Position numbers and translations under genes: made by a program
In this document: positions 21,961 to 33,174 of the stretch, piece by piece
Layout: every line of letters begins with the position of its first letter
Numbering within the stretch: the stretch's first letter is position 1
The notes under the pieces: generated by a model
Database searches by the model: none
Told to the model about the DNA's origin: nothing
The model's input: only the letters and a program-made list of their open reading frames with translations
From: Chlorophyllum brunneum
Lineage: Eukaryota; Basidiomycota; Agaricomycetes; Agaricales; Agaricaceae
Length of the DNA stretch: 64,000 nucleotides
Reading direction: 5' to 3'
NCBI GenBank assembly: GCA_963576785.1
Contig: OY756149.1
Location: 744,001 to 808,000, forward strand

Positions 21961-24900
21961 TTACCCCCCCCTTTTTATAGGTTTTGTCCTCGAAATCTTG
22001 TCTAAGAATTCTTGAACTGTCTTCTTAGCATTTCCTAACTCTGACTCATTCTCCCATGTGTCTTCTTCGGAGGTATACTCTTTCCAGTGTACTAGGAATT
22101 GATTTTGTCGTCCTCTTGTGCAGTGTCCTTGGATTTCATCTACCTCATATTGTTCTTCATCATTGATGATCTCAGGCATCGGTGGTGGTGGGGTGCACCG
22201 GCTGTCAAACTCGGGTTTTCGATAGGGGGAGAGGAGTCTGCTGTTAAACACATCATGTATTGCCCATGTTTCAGATAATTCCAATTGGTAGCTTGTTTTG
22301 CCTATTTTTGTTTTTATCCTGAATAGTCCATATTGTTTGTGATCCAGCTTTTTGGTTGGTCTTGTTGTCCTGATATTACTTGCTTCAAGCCAAACTTGTT
22401 CTCCTGGGGTGTACTCATGTTCTGGCTTAGTGCTGTTGCATTTCTCCATTTGTTTCTGACTGCATTGTAACATCTTTGTCACTTCTTGTTGCATGTTTTG
22501 TAACTCCTGTATTCGTTCCGTGATTGCGGGTGCTTTGGTGATACTCATTATATCTCCTTTCCAAGGGTGTCGTCCATAAATTATTTCGAATGGTGAATAT
22601 CCAGTGGCTGTGTGGATTTTGTCATTGTACTGGAATTCTGCTGTGGCTAGCCATTTTTTCCAATTGTCTTGAGCATAGTTTATTACATTTCTGAGGTATG
22701 TTTCAACCTCCTGGTTGATGTGCTCTGTTTGACTGTCAGTTTGTGGATGGTATGCCGTGGATAAGTTTTGCTGGATTCCTGTTGCTCGGCATAGTTCTGC
22801 CATGAATTTGGATGTGAATTGTGGGCCTCTGTCACTGATAATTCTGCAGGGTATTCCATGTGTTCTCCATATGTCATCTCGATAGATATCTCCTAGCTTC
22901 TCAGATGTTAAGGTGGTGTTGACTGCATGCAATCTGATCATTTTGCTGAAACAATCGACTATGACAAGTATTGTGTCATATCCTTCTGATTCTGGTAGTG
23001 GTCCTATCATGTCAATTGATATCTCCTCCCAAGGTTCCACTGGTGTTGGTAGTGGATGGAGATGTGTTGTTGGTCTTGTTCAGAGTATTTTATTTCATTG
23101 GCATGCTTCACATCCCCTGATGTATTATTTGACATTGTTGCGCATCTGGGGCCACCAATAGCTCCGTTTAAGGAGTTCAATCATTCAATATTGTCCTGGA
23201 TGTCCTACATCTGTTTCGTTGTGGTGTTGTCGTAGTATTTCTTGTCATATTTGGTTGTTGGGTAGAACATATATCCTTCCTTCAAACATCAGTACCCCAT
23301 CTGTTTCCTATATCTCCTTTGGTCACTTCTCTTTTTCTTTTAGCCATTGTGTTTCCCTTCTTGTCTCCTTTCGTAGTTGGTGTTTCAGATCTTCTTCTCC
23401 TAAGATTTCCCAGATTTGTCGGATTGTGGTGATCATACTGTCATCAAATAAGTGGTCAGGTAGTAAGGTGATGTCAGTGTTGTCTCGAGTAGTGTCTGTT
23501 TTTGTTAGTCTTGATAAGATGTCAGCTTTTGTGTTGGTTTTTCCAGGGATATGTTTCAGTGTGTAATGGTATTCTTGTAGCTCCATCTGCTACCTCACTT
23601 GTCATCCTGTGAGTTGCTGTGGTTTTCGGAAGTATTCTAGGTTTTTGTGATCAGTCCATATTTTGAAAGGTTCATCTGTGTCAAGTAGATATTGTCTCCA
23701 GGTCTTGATTGCTTCTCAAATGGCAAGTAACTCTTTATCATAGATTTGATAGTTTCATTCTGCAGGTGTCATTGTTCTTGAATAGAATGCGATCAGGTGC
23801 CAGTGTTCTTCTTGTTTTTGTGATAATACTGCTCCTACTCCATATCCCAATGCATCCACTTCTACCCTGTATTGACCCTTGTCCTGTGGCATTGCTAGTA
23901 CCAGTTTGCTTGTGATTTTTTCTTTGATCCTTTCGAAGGCTTGCTGCTGTCGTTTCTTCCATACCCATTGTGTGTCTTTTTTCTTCAACTCATGTAATGG
24001 GGCTGCTATGTTGCTAAAGTCGTGAATGAATCATCTGTAGAAGTTCGCAAATCCTAGGAATTTTTCAACATCTTTTAGGGATTTGGGTGTTGGCCATTCT
24101 TTCACCACTTTCACTTTCTTCTCCTCCATTTTAACGCTGTCTTGTCCAACTACAAATCCTAGTATAGGTATTTCTTTTGCATCAAATATGCATTTCGATC
24201 TTTTGAAATATAGCTGGTGTTTTGCTGTAATGTCAAGAAATCATTTTGTCCTGTCTTCAAGTTCCTGTTGTGTGGTCCAGGTATGACAAAATCATCCATG
24301 TAGTTGATGACTGCTTCTTCATGTAACATTTCCCAAAAGACCATGTTCATCATCCTTTGGAATGTTGCAGGCGAGTTACTCATTCCAAAAAACATGACTG
24401 TTGGTTCGAATGATCCATTGTTCATTACAAATGCTGCTTTCCATTCATCACCTTCTCTTATCCTAATGTTATTGTATCCCCAGATGATGTCGAGTTTGTT
24501 AAAGACTTTCGCATTCTTGAGTTTATTGATAACTTTGCTTATGAGTGGAAGTGGTGTTTTGTCTTTGATCATATGTTTATTTAGCTTCTTGTAGTCTTGT
24601 ACCAGTTGTTTGGTTCCATCCTTTTTGGGTATGAAGAAGCATGGTGTGGTATAGGGGGATTGTGATGGTCAAATTTGTCCTGAGGCAATATTTTTGTCAA
24701 GGAATTTTTGTAGTTCTTGTTTCTCTGTTAATGTCATTGGATAGACCTTGGACTGTAATACCAGTGGTGCGTCTTCTGTCAGGTTTATTTTGTGATCCCA
24801 TATCATATGTTCTGGTAGTTTGTCGAAGTTCTTCTTGTTGAACAGGTGCATATATTGCTGCAGGTATGTCGGTAGGTCTTCTGGGTTTGTTTGATTGGTT

Positions 24901-25341
24901 TTATTTTCCTCTAAGTACTCTTTTACCGTGCGTATTCTTTCGTTGAACCGTATATCATTGTAGTGTGTGGTGCAATCCTTTGGACATCTATTGAAGTGTA
25001 CTATGTTGTTTGTCCAATCAATTTCTGGGTTGTGCTTGACTAGCCAGTCATGTCCGAGATATAAGTCCGCACTTTCCAGTTGTGTTACCATTGCTTAATA
25101 CCAGTTGTGCTGTATCTGTTATTTCTCCTTTCTTGTTTTCGGTTCCGTTGGCATTGATTACTTGTATTGGGGTTTCGAGGGGTTTGGTTATGATCTGTTC
25201 TTCTTTTACTATCCTCTGTGCTATGCACGTATGTGTACATCTGGAATCCACCAGTGTAGTGATTTGTTTGGGTCCTTTCTTCGTTCTGATTGTTGAGTTG
25301 AGGAGAAGTTCGCACATTGAGTTTTGTTTTTGTGGGATCAC
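21961..25341 (-). pseudogene. pol: gypsy-1 pol (protease, RT, RNase H, integrase, chromodomain)
   Basis: Protease: TTLVDSRCTHTC, where gypsy-2 and gypsy-3 have DSGCTHT, so the catalytic Gly is lost. RT: KLDIIWGYNNIRIREGDEWK and NYMDDFVIPG (YMDD at 24291-24302, intact). Integrase: HHNETDVGHPGQY-type zinc region, DMIGPLPESEGYD, SDRGPQF and TEHINQEVE (D,D,E). A C-terminal chromodomain spans about 22170-21990 (HWKEYTSEEDTWENESEL). Stops include a TGA at 23602-23604 where gypsy-2 has CGA. The frame ends at TAA 21961-21963. Confidence 0.92.
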
Positions 25342-25400
25342 ATATCATCTATTGTGAAATAAAACAGAAACTCTAGGTTTATTGGCTCATGGGTTTGCAC

Positions 25401-26585
25401 CTACTTGGAGCCTTCGACAAAATCCTCTTTTGTCTCTTCTTTTATCTCTTCGGTAACCTCCCTGATGTGCACTTTCTTTGGTGCTTTACAATTCTTCGAG
25501 ATGTGGCTTTGTTTGCCACAGTTATAGCACGTTATCTTGGTGTATGCTATCTTTGTCTTCTTGCGGCAGTATTTGGCAATGTGCCCATAGAGGTTACAGT
25601 TAAAACACCTTGGTTTGCCATTCTGATCGGTATCTGTCCTCTGTCTACCAATTTCCATTGGTTGTCCTCTGCCTCCACAGGTGACTCCTGTGCTTGTTTT
25701 GACATCTCCTCGTGTGATGTCCGTTGTTTCATATTCCTGTCCTACTGCAAGGATAGTATTTCTCCATTTGCTGTATGTATCTGGGATTGAGGTTGCCGGG
25801 TAGCCTACAATAGTTCAGATAATATCTGCTCTGGTGTGTCATTTGAGGAGGAATATGGCATGTGCATTGTCTGTTCCTGCTTGGGTTTTCAATGCTTTGA
25901 ACTCTATTAAGAAGTCTGCAGTGTTCCTCTTTCCCTGTTTGAACAACTCAATTTCCCCTTCTGCTATTGCTTTTCTATTCCCCAAGGAGAATGTGGCTAC
26001 CATCTCCTTTGCGAAGTTATCAAATGCCGGTGTTTTTTTGTCTTGGATCATTTGTAATTTGGTGTTGGCATAGGGACCTGTGAGTCCCCTTTTCATTCGA
26101 GCTAATATTCCAATTATCTTTTGTTCATTATTGTCGATTTTGTTGAAGAGTGTGCATAAGGACATCGCTCTCCACCAATCATCAAACTTGGTTCTATCTC
26201 CATTGAAATATCCTGGTTCTGGGGCTAGGTTCTTTGGGAAGTTGATTTCATCGGCCATCTCTGATTCTGTCTCTGGTTCGCTATATTCGTTTTTGTGGGT
26301 CTTGGCGACTTCTATGTTGGATGTGGCTTTGGCAATTTCTGTATCGAATGGGGTCTCAGTGACTTCTATGTCAAATGTGGTCTTGGCAACTTTTGTGTTG
26401 AATAGGGTCTCGAAAAGAGCTGTGTCTTCTTCTATAATGTGGTTGGATTTCTGCCATTTAAGGCCTTCAGGGATTTCTGGTTCTGTTCGTCATTTGGATC
26501 TGGTGGTTACTGGTGATCCCTGGATATCTGTTGGTCTTGGAGCTCTTGGTCTTCTTGGTGTTCTCGATGAGCTACTGCTGCCCAT
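25401..26585 (-). pseudogene. gag: gypsy-1 gag
   Basis: Starts at the ATG at 26585 (MGSSSSSRTP, against MSSSSSSRTP in gypsy-2). The capsid-like domain is YFNGDRTKFDDWWRAMSL onward, and the two C-terminal CCHC knuckles are CFNCNLYGHIAKYC and CYNCGKQSHISKNC. TGA stops at 26490-26492 and 25815-25817 replace CGA codons present in gypsy-2. Confidence 0.9.
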
Positions 26586-26665
26586 ATACTGTCTTCCTAG
26601 TCGGAGGCTATTATTCCAAGCCTAGCTATGAATAGTGGCACCTCTCTTGCAAGGTGAGTCAAATA

Positions 26666-26677
26666 ACACTTTACCAA
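26666..26677 (-). promoter_or_regulatory. gypsy-1 self-priming primer-binding site
   Basis: Next to the 5' LTR the sense strand reads TTTGGTAAAGTGT. Twelve of these bases (TTGGTAAAGTGT) are perfectly complementary to ACACTTTACCAA within the LTR itself (26762-26773 on the minus strand), close to where transcription should start. Tf1/sushi elements prime in this way without a tRNA. Confidence 0.75.
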
Positions 26678-26678
26678 A

Positions 26679-26983
26679 TGTTACGACCTTAGTCTAGGAC
26701 TCAGGTTGCAAGTCTTTGGATAAAGACAAGGAAATAGAGAAGAGAGTAAGGGATGATGCGATTGGTAAAGTGTAAGGAATACATCAAGTATTACTACACT
26801 TTATATACTAGTGGTAAGAGCTAAGAATAAAGGAACAGGGTAAAGGAGTCATAGAGACAAGTAAGATGAGTCAGAAGAGGTACAGCCATAAGGGATGAAA
26901 CAAGGAGGTAAAACAGATACATAAGAATGATGAATGTGACAGGCGCATGATAGGAATGTACTGTCTATCTATAGTTCATAACA
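26679..26983 (-). repeat. 5' LTR of gypsy-1
   Basis: 305 bp, nearly identical to 20621-20925. On the sense strand a TATATAA box lies about 35 bp before the sequence that pairs with the primer site. Confidence 0.94.
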
Positions 26984-27528
26984 AAATCATGCCATCCTTG
27001 GGCATGCTCCAACCAGCAAGTACTGCTCCCGGTTCCATCCCTTAGAGCCTATTGGCTGCAAGTGTGGGGCTCCTTTGGAGACCTGCACTCATATCTTGTA
27101 CTCTTGTCCATTGTACAAGAGACATTATGGCCTGCCAGTCTCTATTGACCAGCTGGTGGCTTTTCTTAAGCACAACCCTTCTGCATTCACATTTAAGGCC
27201 AACACACTGCTTGCGGGAGTTGGATAACATGCTGCAGTCCCTGCTAGCTTCCCACATCTTTGACGTGTGTAGAAGTTAATTGTGAATTGACACATACTCT
27301 CCTTAGAGAGGGGAGGCTAGGAGTTGCTCATCATTTTGGTCTAGAATTCACATGTCCATGTGTGTCTCCATGACTGTTCACCCAGACCACCTGTTGGTGG
27401 TCTAGTTTGGCCAGGGGAGAGCCAATCTTCATATATCACTACTTTGTAACCTACATGTCATAGTAGATACAGGTGGACTGTGATTGCGCACCATCTTAAA
27501 CATGTTGATTTAAAAAAAAAAAAAAAAA
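26984..27528 (+). pseudogene. LINE-A ORF2 C-terminus, 3' UTR and poly-A (continues 19521-20620)
   Basis: After the AAATC duplication the LINE-A frame resumes (CHPWACSN region, then PLEPIGCKCGAPLETCTHIL, YSCPLYKRHYGLP and LLAGVG) and stops at 27223-27225. The 3' UTR (27226-27511) contains the hairpin AGACCACCTGTTGGTGGTCT and ends CATGTTGATTT before poly-A at 27512-27528. Confidence 0.88.
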
Positions 27529-27790
27529 GACCCTTGGTAAAGGGGCCACATTGTCAATCTATTTGTATAGGTATCAGTCAGATGAATGGTGGGGATATGC
27601 CTACCTTGAATTGCCTTTACCAAGGGCATGCCACCCATTGACTGACTAATGTTGCCACCCAGACCACCCCCCTACAGCCAGCAAAGGCTCAGAAAATACA
27701 CAGGCCCATGAGAGAGCCCGAGAAATGAATGGTGTGATGAGGAAAGGGAAGTGGAAAAGTGATGGTGGTGGTAACAAGTCAAGGAGCAAT
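27529..27790 (-). repeat. Module X, copy 4 (first ~260 bp of X only, reversed)
   Basis: It matches the 5' end of X on the minus strand up to GTCAAGGAGCAAT. It directly follows the LINE-A poly-A. Its first bases read GACCCTTGGTAAAGGGG, where X otherwise reads GACCCTTTACCAAGGGG, so the core CCCTTTACCAAGGG is reversed in place. No gene. Confidence 0.75.
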
Positions 27791-27975
27791 AGGGTACCCA
27801 GCATAGCAGGGTACCCCTTAGAGGAATCAAACCAACTGCAGTTGGTAAGAATATGCACACAAGACTTGAAGGGAGCCCCACATGGACACCAGAGTGGTTT
27901 GTCCTGGAAAAACCAAGACCTGTAGGCCCTGGTAGGTGCATGGTTGAGTATAACTCTACACATGTGGATGGACAG
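27791..27975 (-). pseudogene. LINE-B ORF2 C-terminal fragment, reversed
   Basis: The minus strand encodes MCRVILNHAPTRAYRSWFFQ, then LTNCSWFDSSKGYPAM, part of the LINE-B C-terminus. It then runs into X copy 4 (LLLLDLLPPP). On the left-hand side of the protein it is cut by the poly-T of the next LINE-A. Confidence 0.8.
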
Positions 27976-30900
27976 TTTTTTTTTTTTTTAAATCATCATG
28001 TTTAAGGTAGTGCATAATCACAGTCCACCTATATCTACTGTGACATGTACATACAATAGAGGGTAATCAAAGATGGGCTCTCCCCTGGCTGAAATAGACC
28101 ACTAACAGGTGGTCTAGGTGAATGGTCATGGAGACACACATGGATATGTGAATTCTAGACCAAAATGATGAGTAACCCCTAGCCTCCCCTTCCTAGGGAG
28201 AGTATGCATCAATTTGCAATTAACTCCTACACATGCCAGAGATGTGGGGAGCTAGCAGGGGCCATGTCACATTATCCAACTCCTGCAAGCGGTGTGTTGG
28301 ACTTAAACACAAATGCTAAGGGATTGTATTTAAGAAAATCAACCAGCTGGTCAATAGAGACCAGCAGGCCATGACATCTCTTGTACAAAGGACAAGAGCA
28401 CAAGATATGAGTGTAGGTCTCCACAGGAGCCCCACACTTGCAGCCAATAGGCTCTAGAGGATGGAACCAGGAGTGGTACTCACCAGTTGGTGCATGCCCG
28501 AAAATAGTATGATTTGCTCTCATCGCAATAGACTGAGAGGGAAAGGAAGAAAGCCAAGAACCTCTGTGGAGGTACATAGGCTGTAAGGCTTTGTTCTTAC
28601 TATCCTTGAGAACAAGGAAGTTTGAACCACAATAAGAGGAGTCCTGGAAGGTAACCTTCCAGGCCTTCTGGACAGTTGCTACATTGATCTTACACAGCAA
28701 GTCAATGGATGTTGCTGGACTATGTCCAGTGGCAACTTGAAGATTGGTGGCAAATAAATGCACATCCTGATGAATGGACCATTTTGCTAAGGATGGAACG
28801 GACCAGAATGTTAGGGAACGGTCAGGACAACCCCTGAACCATTCCAACAAGAGTCAACAAACAGCCAGGGAATGTCCCTGACCAGAATGTACAGACAGGT
28901 CAAGAACTTGCTTGGCAGAACCAATCGAGTCCATAAAGACTGCGATATGTACAGCCTCAGAAACTGCCGCAGCAATTCCCAAAGCCATATGAATGGTGAA
29001 AAGTTCAGCATCTGGGGCTGTAACTTTGCCAGCTGGGTGATGCGATGCACAAAACAGATGTATCCCCCTAGAAACATGGGCAGCCAAAACTGCCTGGTAG
29101 TCCCCAATCAATGGCAGACTTGTGTCCATTGCTGCATAGACAACCTGCCTGTCCTCACAATACCTACAAAGAGTATCATTTAGCAGATCCACTTGATGAC
29201 CCACAGGGTTTCCACCAAGTGAGGCATCAAACATTTTGTAGGTCACCTGAACTGCTATGTGGTCCAGATGATGAGAGCCTAGGGATGCTTCGAGCACAAA
29301 TGGCTCAAATGTCTTTGTTAAGTCTGGCAAACAAGAGTTTGCCTCTGTGACTGGCCCCTTGACCTTGACCACCTGAGCGGGGGTCATGAGGGTGATGGAT
29401 CTGGGGTATGGAACACAACCCGCTAAGTACTGACACCCCATAATGGAACACACAGGATGGTTCTTGGAAAGTGTGGCTATCCTATGGATGGCACAGGTAG
29501 CCAGTTTCTTGAGATGGAGATGGATGGGGATGAGGCCAGCCAAGGCTTCAGCTCCTCCAGTAGGGCTAGTACGGAACACACCAGTGATCCACAATGCAGC
29601 TTTATGCTGTATAGTGTTGAGTTGTTTCAGAAGGGCCTTGTTATGGGCACTTTTGTAAAACCAGAGACAAAACCCATACATAGCAATAGGCACTACACAC
29701 GAGCAATAGAGAGTCCTCTTCTGGGTAGGAAGAAGACCTCACAATGAGTTACCAAGCATGCCCATAGCCTTGACCATGGACAGAGACTTAGTAGTATAAT
29801 GCCAAACATGCTCTTTGAAAGTAAGAGCTCAATTGAAAAAGAATTCCAAGTACCTCTAATGGGTCTTAGGGCATAAAGGAGTAGTGCCAGTATGGGAAGT
29901 ATATCCCAAGTCCAGCAGTGGGTTGTTATCTCCCCACTTATGGGAGAAATGAAAAACTTCAGACTTGTTGTGTTCAACAGCAAGCCTGAATGAGGTAGTC
30001 AAGCAATGTATAATCTGGTAAGCCTGTTTAAGGTATACCGGGTTGGGTTCCCAAGTCTTAGCCTGGGTGATGGCAAGGCCATCAACGATATATGAGAGTA
30101 AAGTACTCCCACATGTGATCACCTCCCTGTCATAAAGTTTCATGAAGGGGGCAAGATAAAGGCCGGAGAGGATGGGAGAGAGCAATGAGCCCTGACCTGT
30201 TGAAGTTTCGGACATATTCTAGAAATAGACTATGAAGTCATTATGATAATAATAGACTGATCCGTTACTAACTTCATTCCATAGTAACTTCCTATGAGTT
30301 GCTCTGCATATGATGAGAGTCATAAGTACTTGATAGATTATTCTACATAGTACCAATGACTAGATACTAAGTTCTGCAGTACTCTGCAGGCACTATGCCA
30401 CAGTTAAAGGGAGTCATAATGAACATTCTATGTATTCCTAGTACTTTATGTAGTATGACTCGCCTATGTTACAATATGTATATAAACCCCATGTAGCAGA
30501 CCTAGTTCTGTATCTTGTTCAATTGAACAACCTCTTCATCATTGCCTATCTCTTTGAGTACAACACTAGTATCAATTTACTCGATTTTGACCTCTATACC
30601 TCTGACACCGACCGCTTTATCAATAATATCTGTCTATCCAAACTACCTTTCTACAGGTATCAGATAGAAGCTTATTATCTTGGTGAGTAGACCCTACATT
30701 CTCTCCCACTGCATTTACTGCTGCCCCCAGCAAACAACTCGTTACGGTCGTTTCCTCAACATGACCTACCCCTATGTCTGCCTGTCTGAGATCAGACTTG
30801 TGGTCCCCCCATGCATATTGCATAGAGTGGCCAACCAAATAAGAGGCAAAGAATCTACCCACACAGGGGTTGAATCCTTGCTTCCATAGAATAGCCAACA

Positions 30901-31551
30901 ACATAGTGTGATTGAGTGATGGAAAGAACTGAGCAATGTTGAAAGTGACAATGCTAGTCTTGAGGCCCTTGGACTATCCCACACAAATGATATAGGTTAG
31001 GAGCATCCCAGCATCATCAGTGGACCTCTGACAGATACCACCAAGCTGATTTGGATAAAAGACTCCATACTTGACAGAGTCAAACTGGAGGTGGTTCGAG
31101 ATCATTTTCTTGATGAGCTTACCGAAGGTGTTCAGGAGCACAATGGGCCTGAATGCCTTGGGTGTTGAGTAGGATGGCTTGCCCAGTTTTGGTATGATGA
31201 CCGACAAGCTTTCCTTGAAATGGGATGGCCAATGACCCACATGCATGCAAGTATTAGCTATCCCAATGAATAGCCAAAGGACATTGGGGTCCTTAGTGAT
31301 CTCCTTGAGGTGGGTCCACGTTATGTAGTCTGGCCCTGGGGCAGACACCCCCAAGCAAGCACTCAGGGCATCCATTAGCTCTAAGGCTGAGAAATGGACC
31401 CTCCCTAGCCAGTAAACTTGGCAGCAGATTAAGAACAGAAATATCCACAGCTTGGCCAGAAGCTGAATTGTAAGTATTGTGGAGTGCATCCCAGAGATCT
31501 GGGAGTGTGTGACATAGTTCTTCATTGAACTGGATAGCCTTGCAGGGTGGA
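27976..31551 (-). mobile_element. LINE-A copy 3, reversed, split by a solo copia LTR
   Basis: Poly-T at 27976-27990, 3' UTR to 28271, then ORF2 read from right to left. RNase H and C-terminus lie at 28272-29190, the post-RT region (GFCLWFYKSAHNKALLKQLN) near 29650, and the RT from 29860 to about 31400. The RT active site reads SYIVDGLAIT instead of SYVDDGLAIA, and block A reads TFNIAQFFPSLNH instead of FDIAQ, so the enzyme would be dead. The copy is interrupted at 30198-30766 by a solo LTR and is cut at 31551 by the gypsy-3 5' LTR. Confidence 0.9.
30193..30766 (+). repeat. Solo copia LTR with 5-bp target duplication
   Basis: 30198-30761 (564 bp) matches the LTRs at 922 and 7693 with the same TGTTGA and TCAACA ends and no internal region. 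It is flanked by a perfect TGACC duplication (30193-30197 and 30762-30766), and the interrupted LINE-A reads through once the insert is removed. A full element inserted here and was reduced by LTR-LTR recombination. Confidence 0.95.
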
Positions 31552-31845
31552 TGTTATGAACTATGGATAGACCATTCATTCCTATTATGCGCCCGTTACC
31601 TCGTGTACCCTCATACTCGTTTCACTCCTTGTTTCACTCCCTGTTTCACCCCTAGAGGCTATGCCTCCTATCTGACTCATTTACTCCTCTCCCTTATTAT
31701 TAGCCGTCACCACTAGTATATAAAGTGTAGTAATACTTGACGTATTCCTTACACTTTACCAATCATATCATCCCTTCTTCCTTTCTCTACTTCCTTTCCT
31801 TTATCCAAAGGCTTGCAACCTGAGTCAGAGACTAAGGTCGTAACA
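31552..31845 (+). repeat. 5' LTR of gypsy-3
   Basis: Begins TGTTATGAAC and ends GGTCGTAACA. TATATAA lies at 31717-31723, and ACACTTTACCAA, the likely transcript start that pairs with the primer site, at 31751-31762. Confidence 0.92.
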
Positions 31846-31846
31846 T

Positions 31847-31858
31847 TTGGTAAAGTGT
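31847..31858 (+). promoter_or_regulatory. gypsy-3 self-priming primer-binding site
   Basis: TTGGTAAAGTGT, one base after the LTR, is perfectly complementary to ACACTTTACCAA at 31751-31762, about 34 bp downstream of the TATA start. This geometry matches Tf1/sushi self-priming, in which the folded 5' end of the mRNA serves as primer. Confidence 0.78.
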
Positions 31859-31938
31859 CATTCAACTTACCTTGCAAGAGAGGTGCCACTATTCGTAGCT
31901 AGGCTTGGAATAATAGCCTCCGACCAGGACGACAGTAT

Positions 31939-33174
31939 ATGAGCAGCAGTAGCTCATCGAGAACACCGAGAAGACACAGAGCTCCGAGACCAACAGACAT
32001 CCAGGGTTTACCCATAGCAACAGGATCTAAACGATCAACAGAATCAGAAATCCCTAAAGGCCTTAAACAGCAGAAATCCGAACACAGCATAGATGAGAAT
32101 ACAGCTCTATTTGAAACCAAATTCGACATGGAAGTTGCCGAGAACACATCCGATATAGATATTGCCGAGACCTACGAGAAAGAATCCGAACACAGCACAG
32201 ACAAAGAACCAGCTCCATTTGAAGAAGAAATCGACACAGAAGTTGCCAATGCCACAGCCGATATAGAAATCGCTGAGACCCATGGAAATGAACACAGCAA
32301 ACCAGAGACAGAACCAGAGATGACAGAAGAAATCAATATCCCAAAGAACCTAGCCCCAGAGCCAGGATATTTCAATGGAGATAGAACCAGATTTGACAAT
32401 TGGTGGAGAGCCATATCCTTGTGGTTAATGTTCAACAAGATAGACGAAGACGAACAGAAGATAGTGGCAATTTTGGCGAGAATGAAAGGGGGGCTAGCAG
32501 GCCCTTATGCCAACACGCAGCTACAAGCCATCCAGAACAAGAAAACACCAGATTGGGATGACTTTACAAAAGAAATAGAGGCCACATTTTCCTTGGGAAA
32601 TAGGAAAGCCATAGCAGAAGGAGAAATCGAGACGTTCAAACAAGGGAAGAAGAACACGGCAGATTTCTTGATAGAATTCAAGGCATTGAAAGCCCAAGCG
32701 GGGACAGACGACACCCACGCAATATTCCTTCTCAAACGTCACACCCGAGCAGACATTATCTGAACCATAGTAGGCTATCCGACAACCTCCGTCCCAACGA
32801 CATATAGCAAATGGAAAACTATGATCCTTGCAGTAGGACAAGGATATGAAGCAACAGACATCACTCGAGGAGATGTCAGAACCACCACCGGAGTTACTTA
32901 TGGAGGTAGAGGACAACCCATGGAGATAGGAAGACAAAGGGTGGATACCAATCAAAATGGAAAACCGAGGTGCTACAACTGCAACCTCTATGGGCATATT
33001 GCCAAACACTGCAGGAAGAAGACGAAAGTCACATACACCAAGATAACATGTTACAATTGTGGCAAACAGGGCCACATCTCAAAGAACTGCAGGGCACCCA
33101 AGAAAGCGCATATCAGAGAGATCAACGAGGACGATGAACAAGAAAAAGAGGATTTTGTCGAAGGCTCCGAGTAG
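31939..33174 (+). pseudogene. gag: gypsy-3 gag
   Basis: 412 codons from ATG 31939 to TAG 33172-33174. The N-terminus is Ser/Arg-rich, followed by an acidic repeat region (TEVA, DIEIAET), the capsid-like domain (YFNGDRTRFDNWWRAISLWL) and two CCHC knuckles (CYNCNLYGHIAKHC; CYNCGKQGHISKNC). One in-frame TGA at 32761-32763 replaces the CGA (Arg) seen in gypsy-2. The gag end overlaps the pol frame by 37 nt (33138-33174), with pol in the -1 frame. I see no classical slippery heptamer there. Confidence 0.92.

Larger units (their letters stand above)
20621..26983 (-). mobile_element. gypsy-1: Ty3/gypsy chromovirus-type LTR retrotransposon
   Basis: Two 305-bp LTRs (20621-20925 and 26679-26983) are flanked by a perfect 5-bp duplication, AAATC, at 20616-20620 and 26984-26988. 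Genes run on the minus strand in the order gag, protease, RT, RNase H, integrase with chromodomain, extra ORF3. The insertion splits a LINE-A ORF2. The LTRs differ at about six sites that I can count, all transitions, so the insertion is moderately old. Multiple stops make it inactive. Confidence 0.96.
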
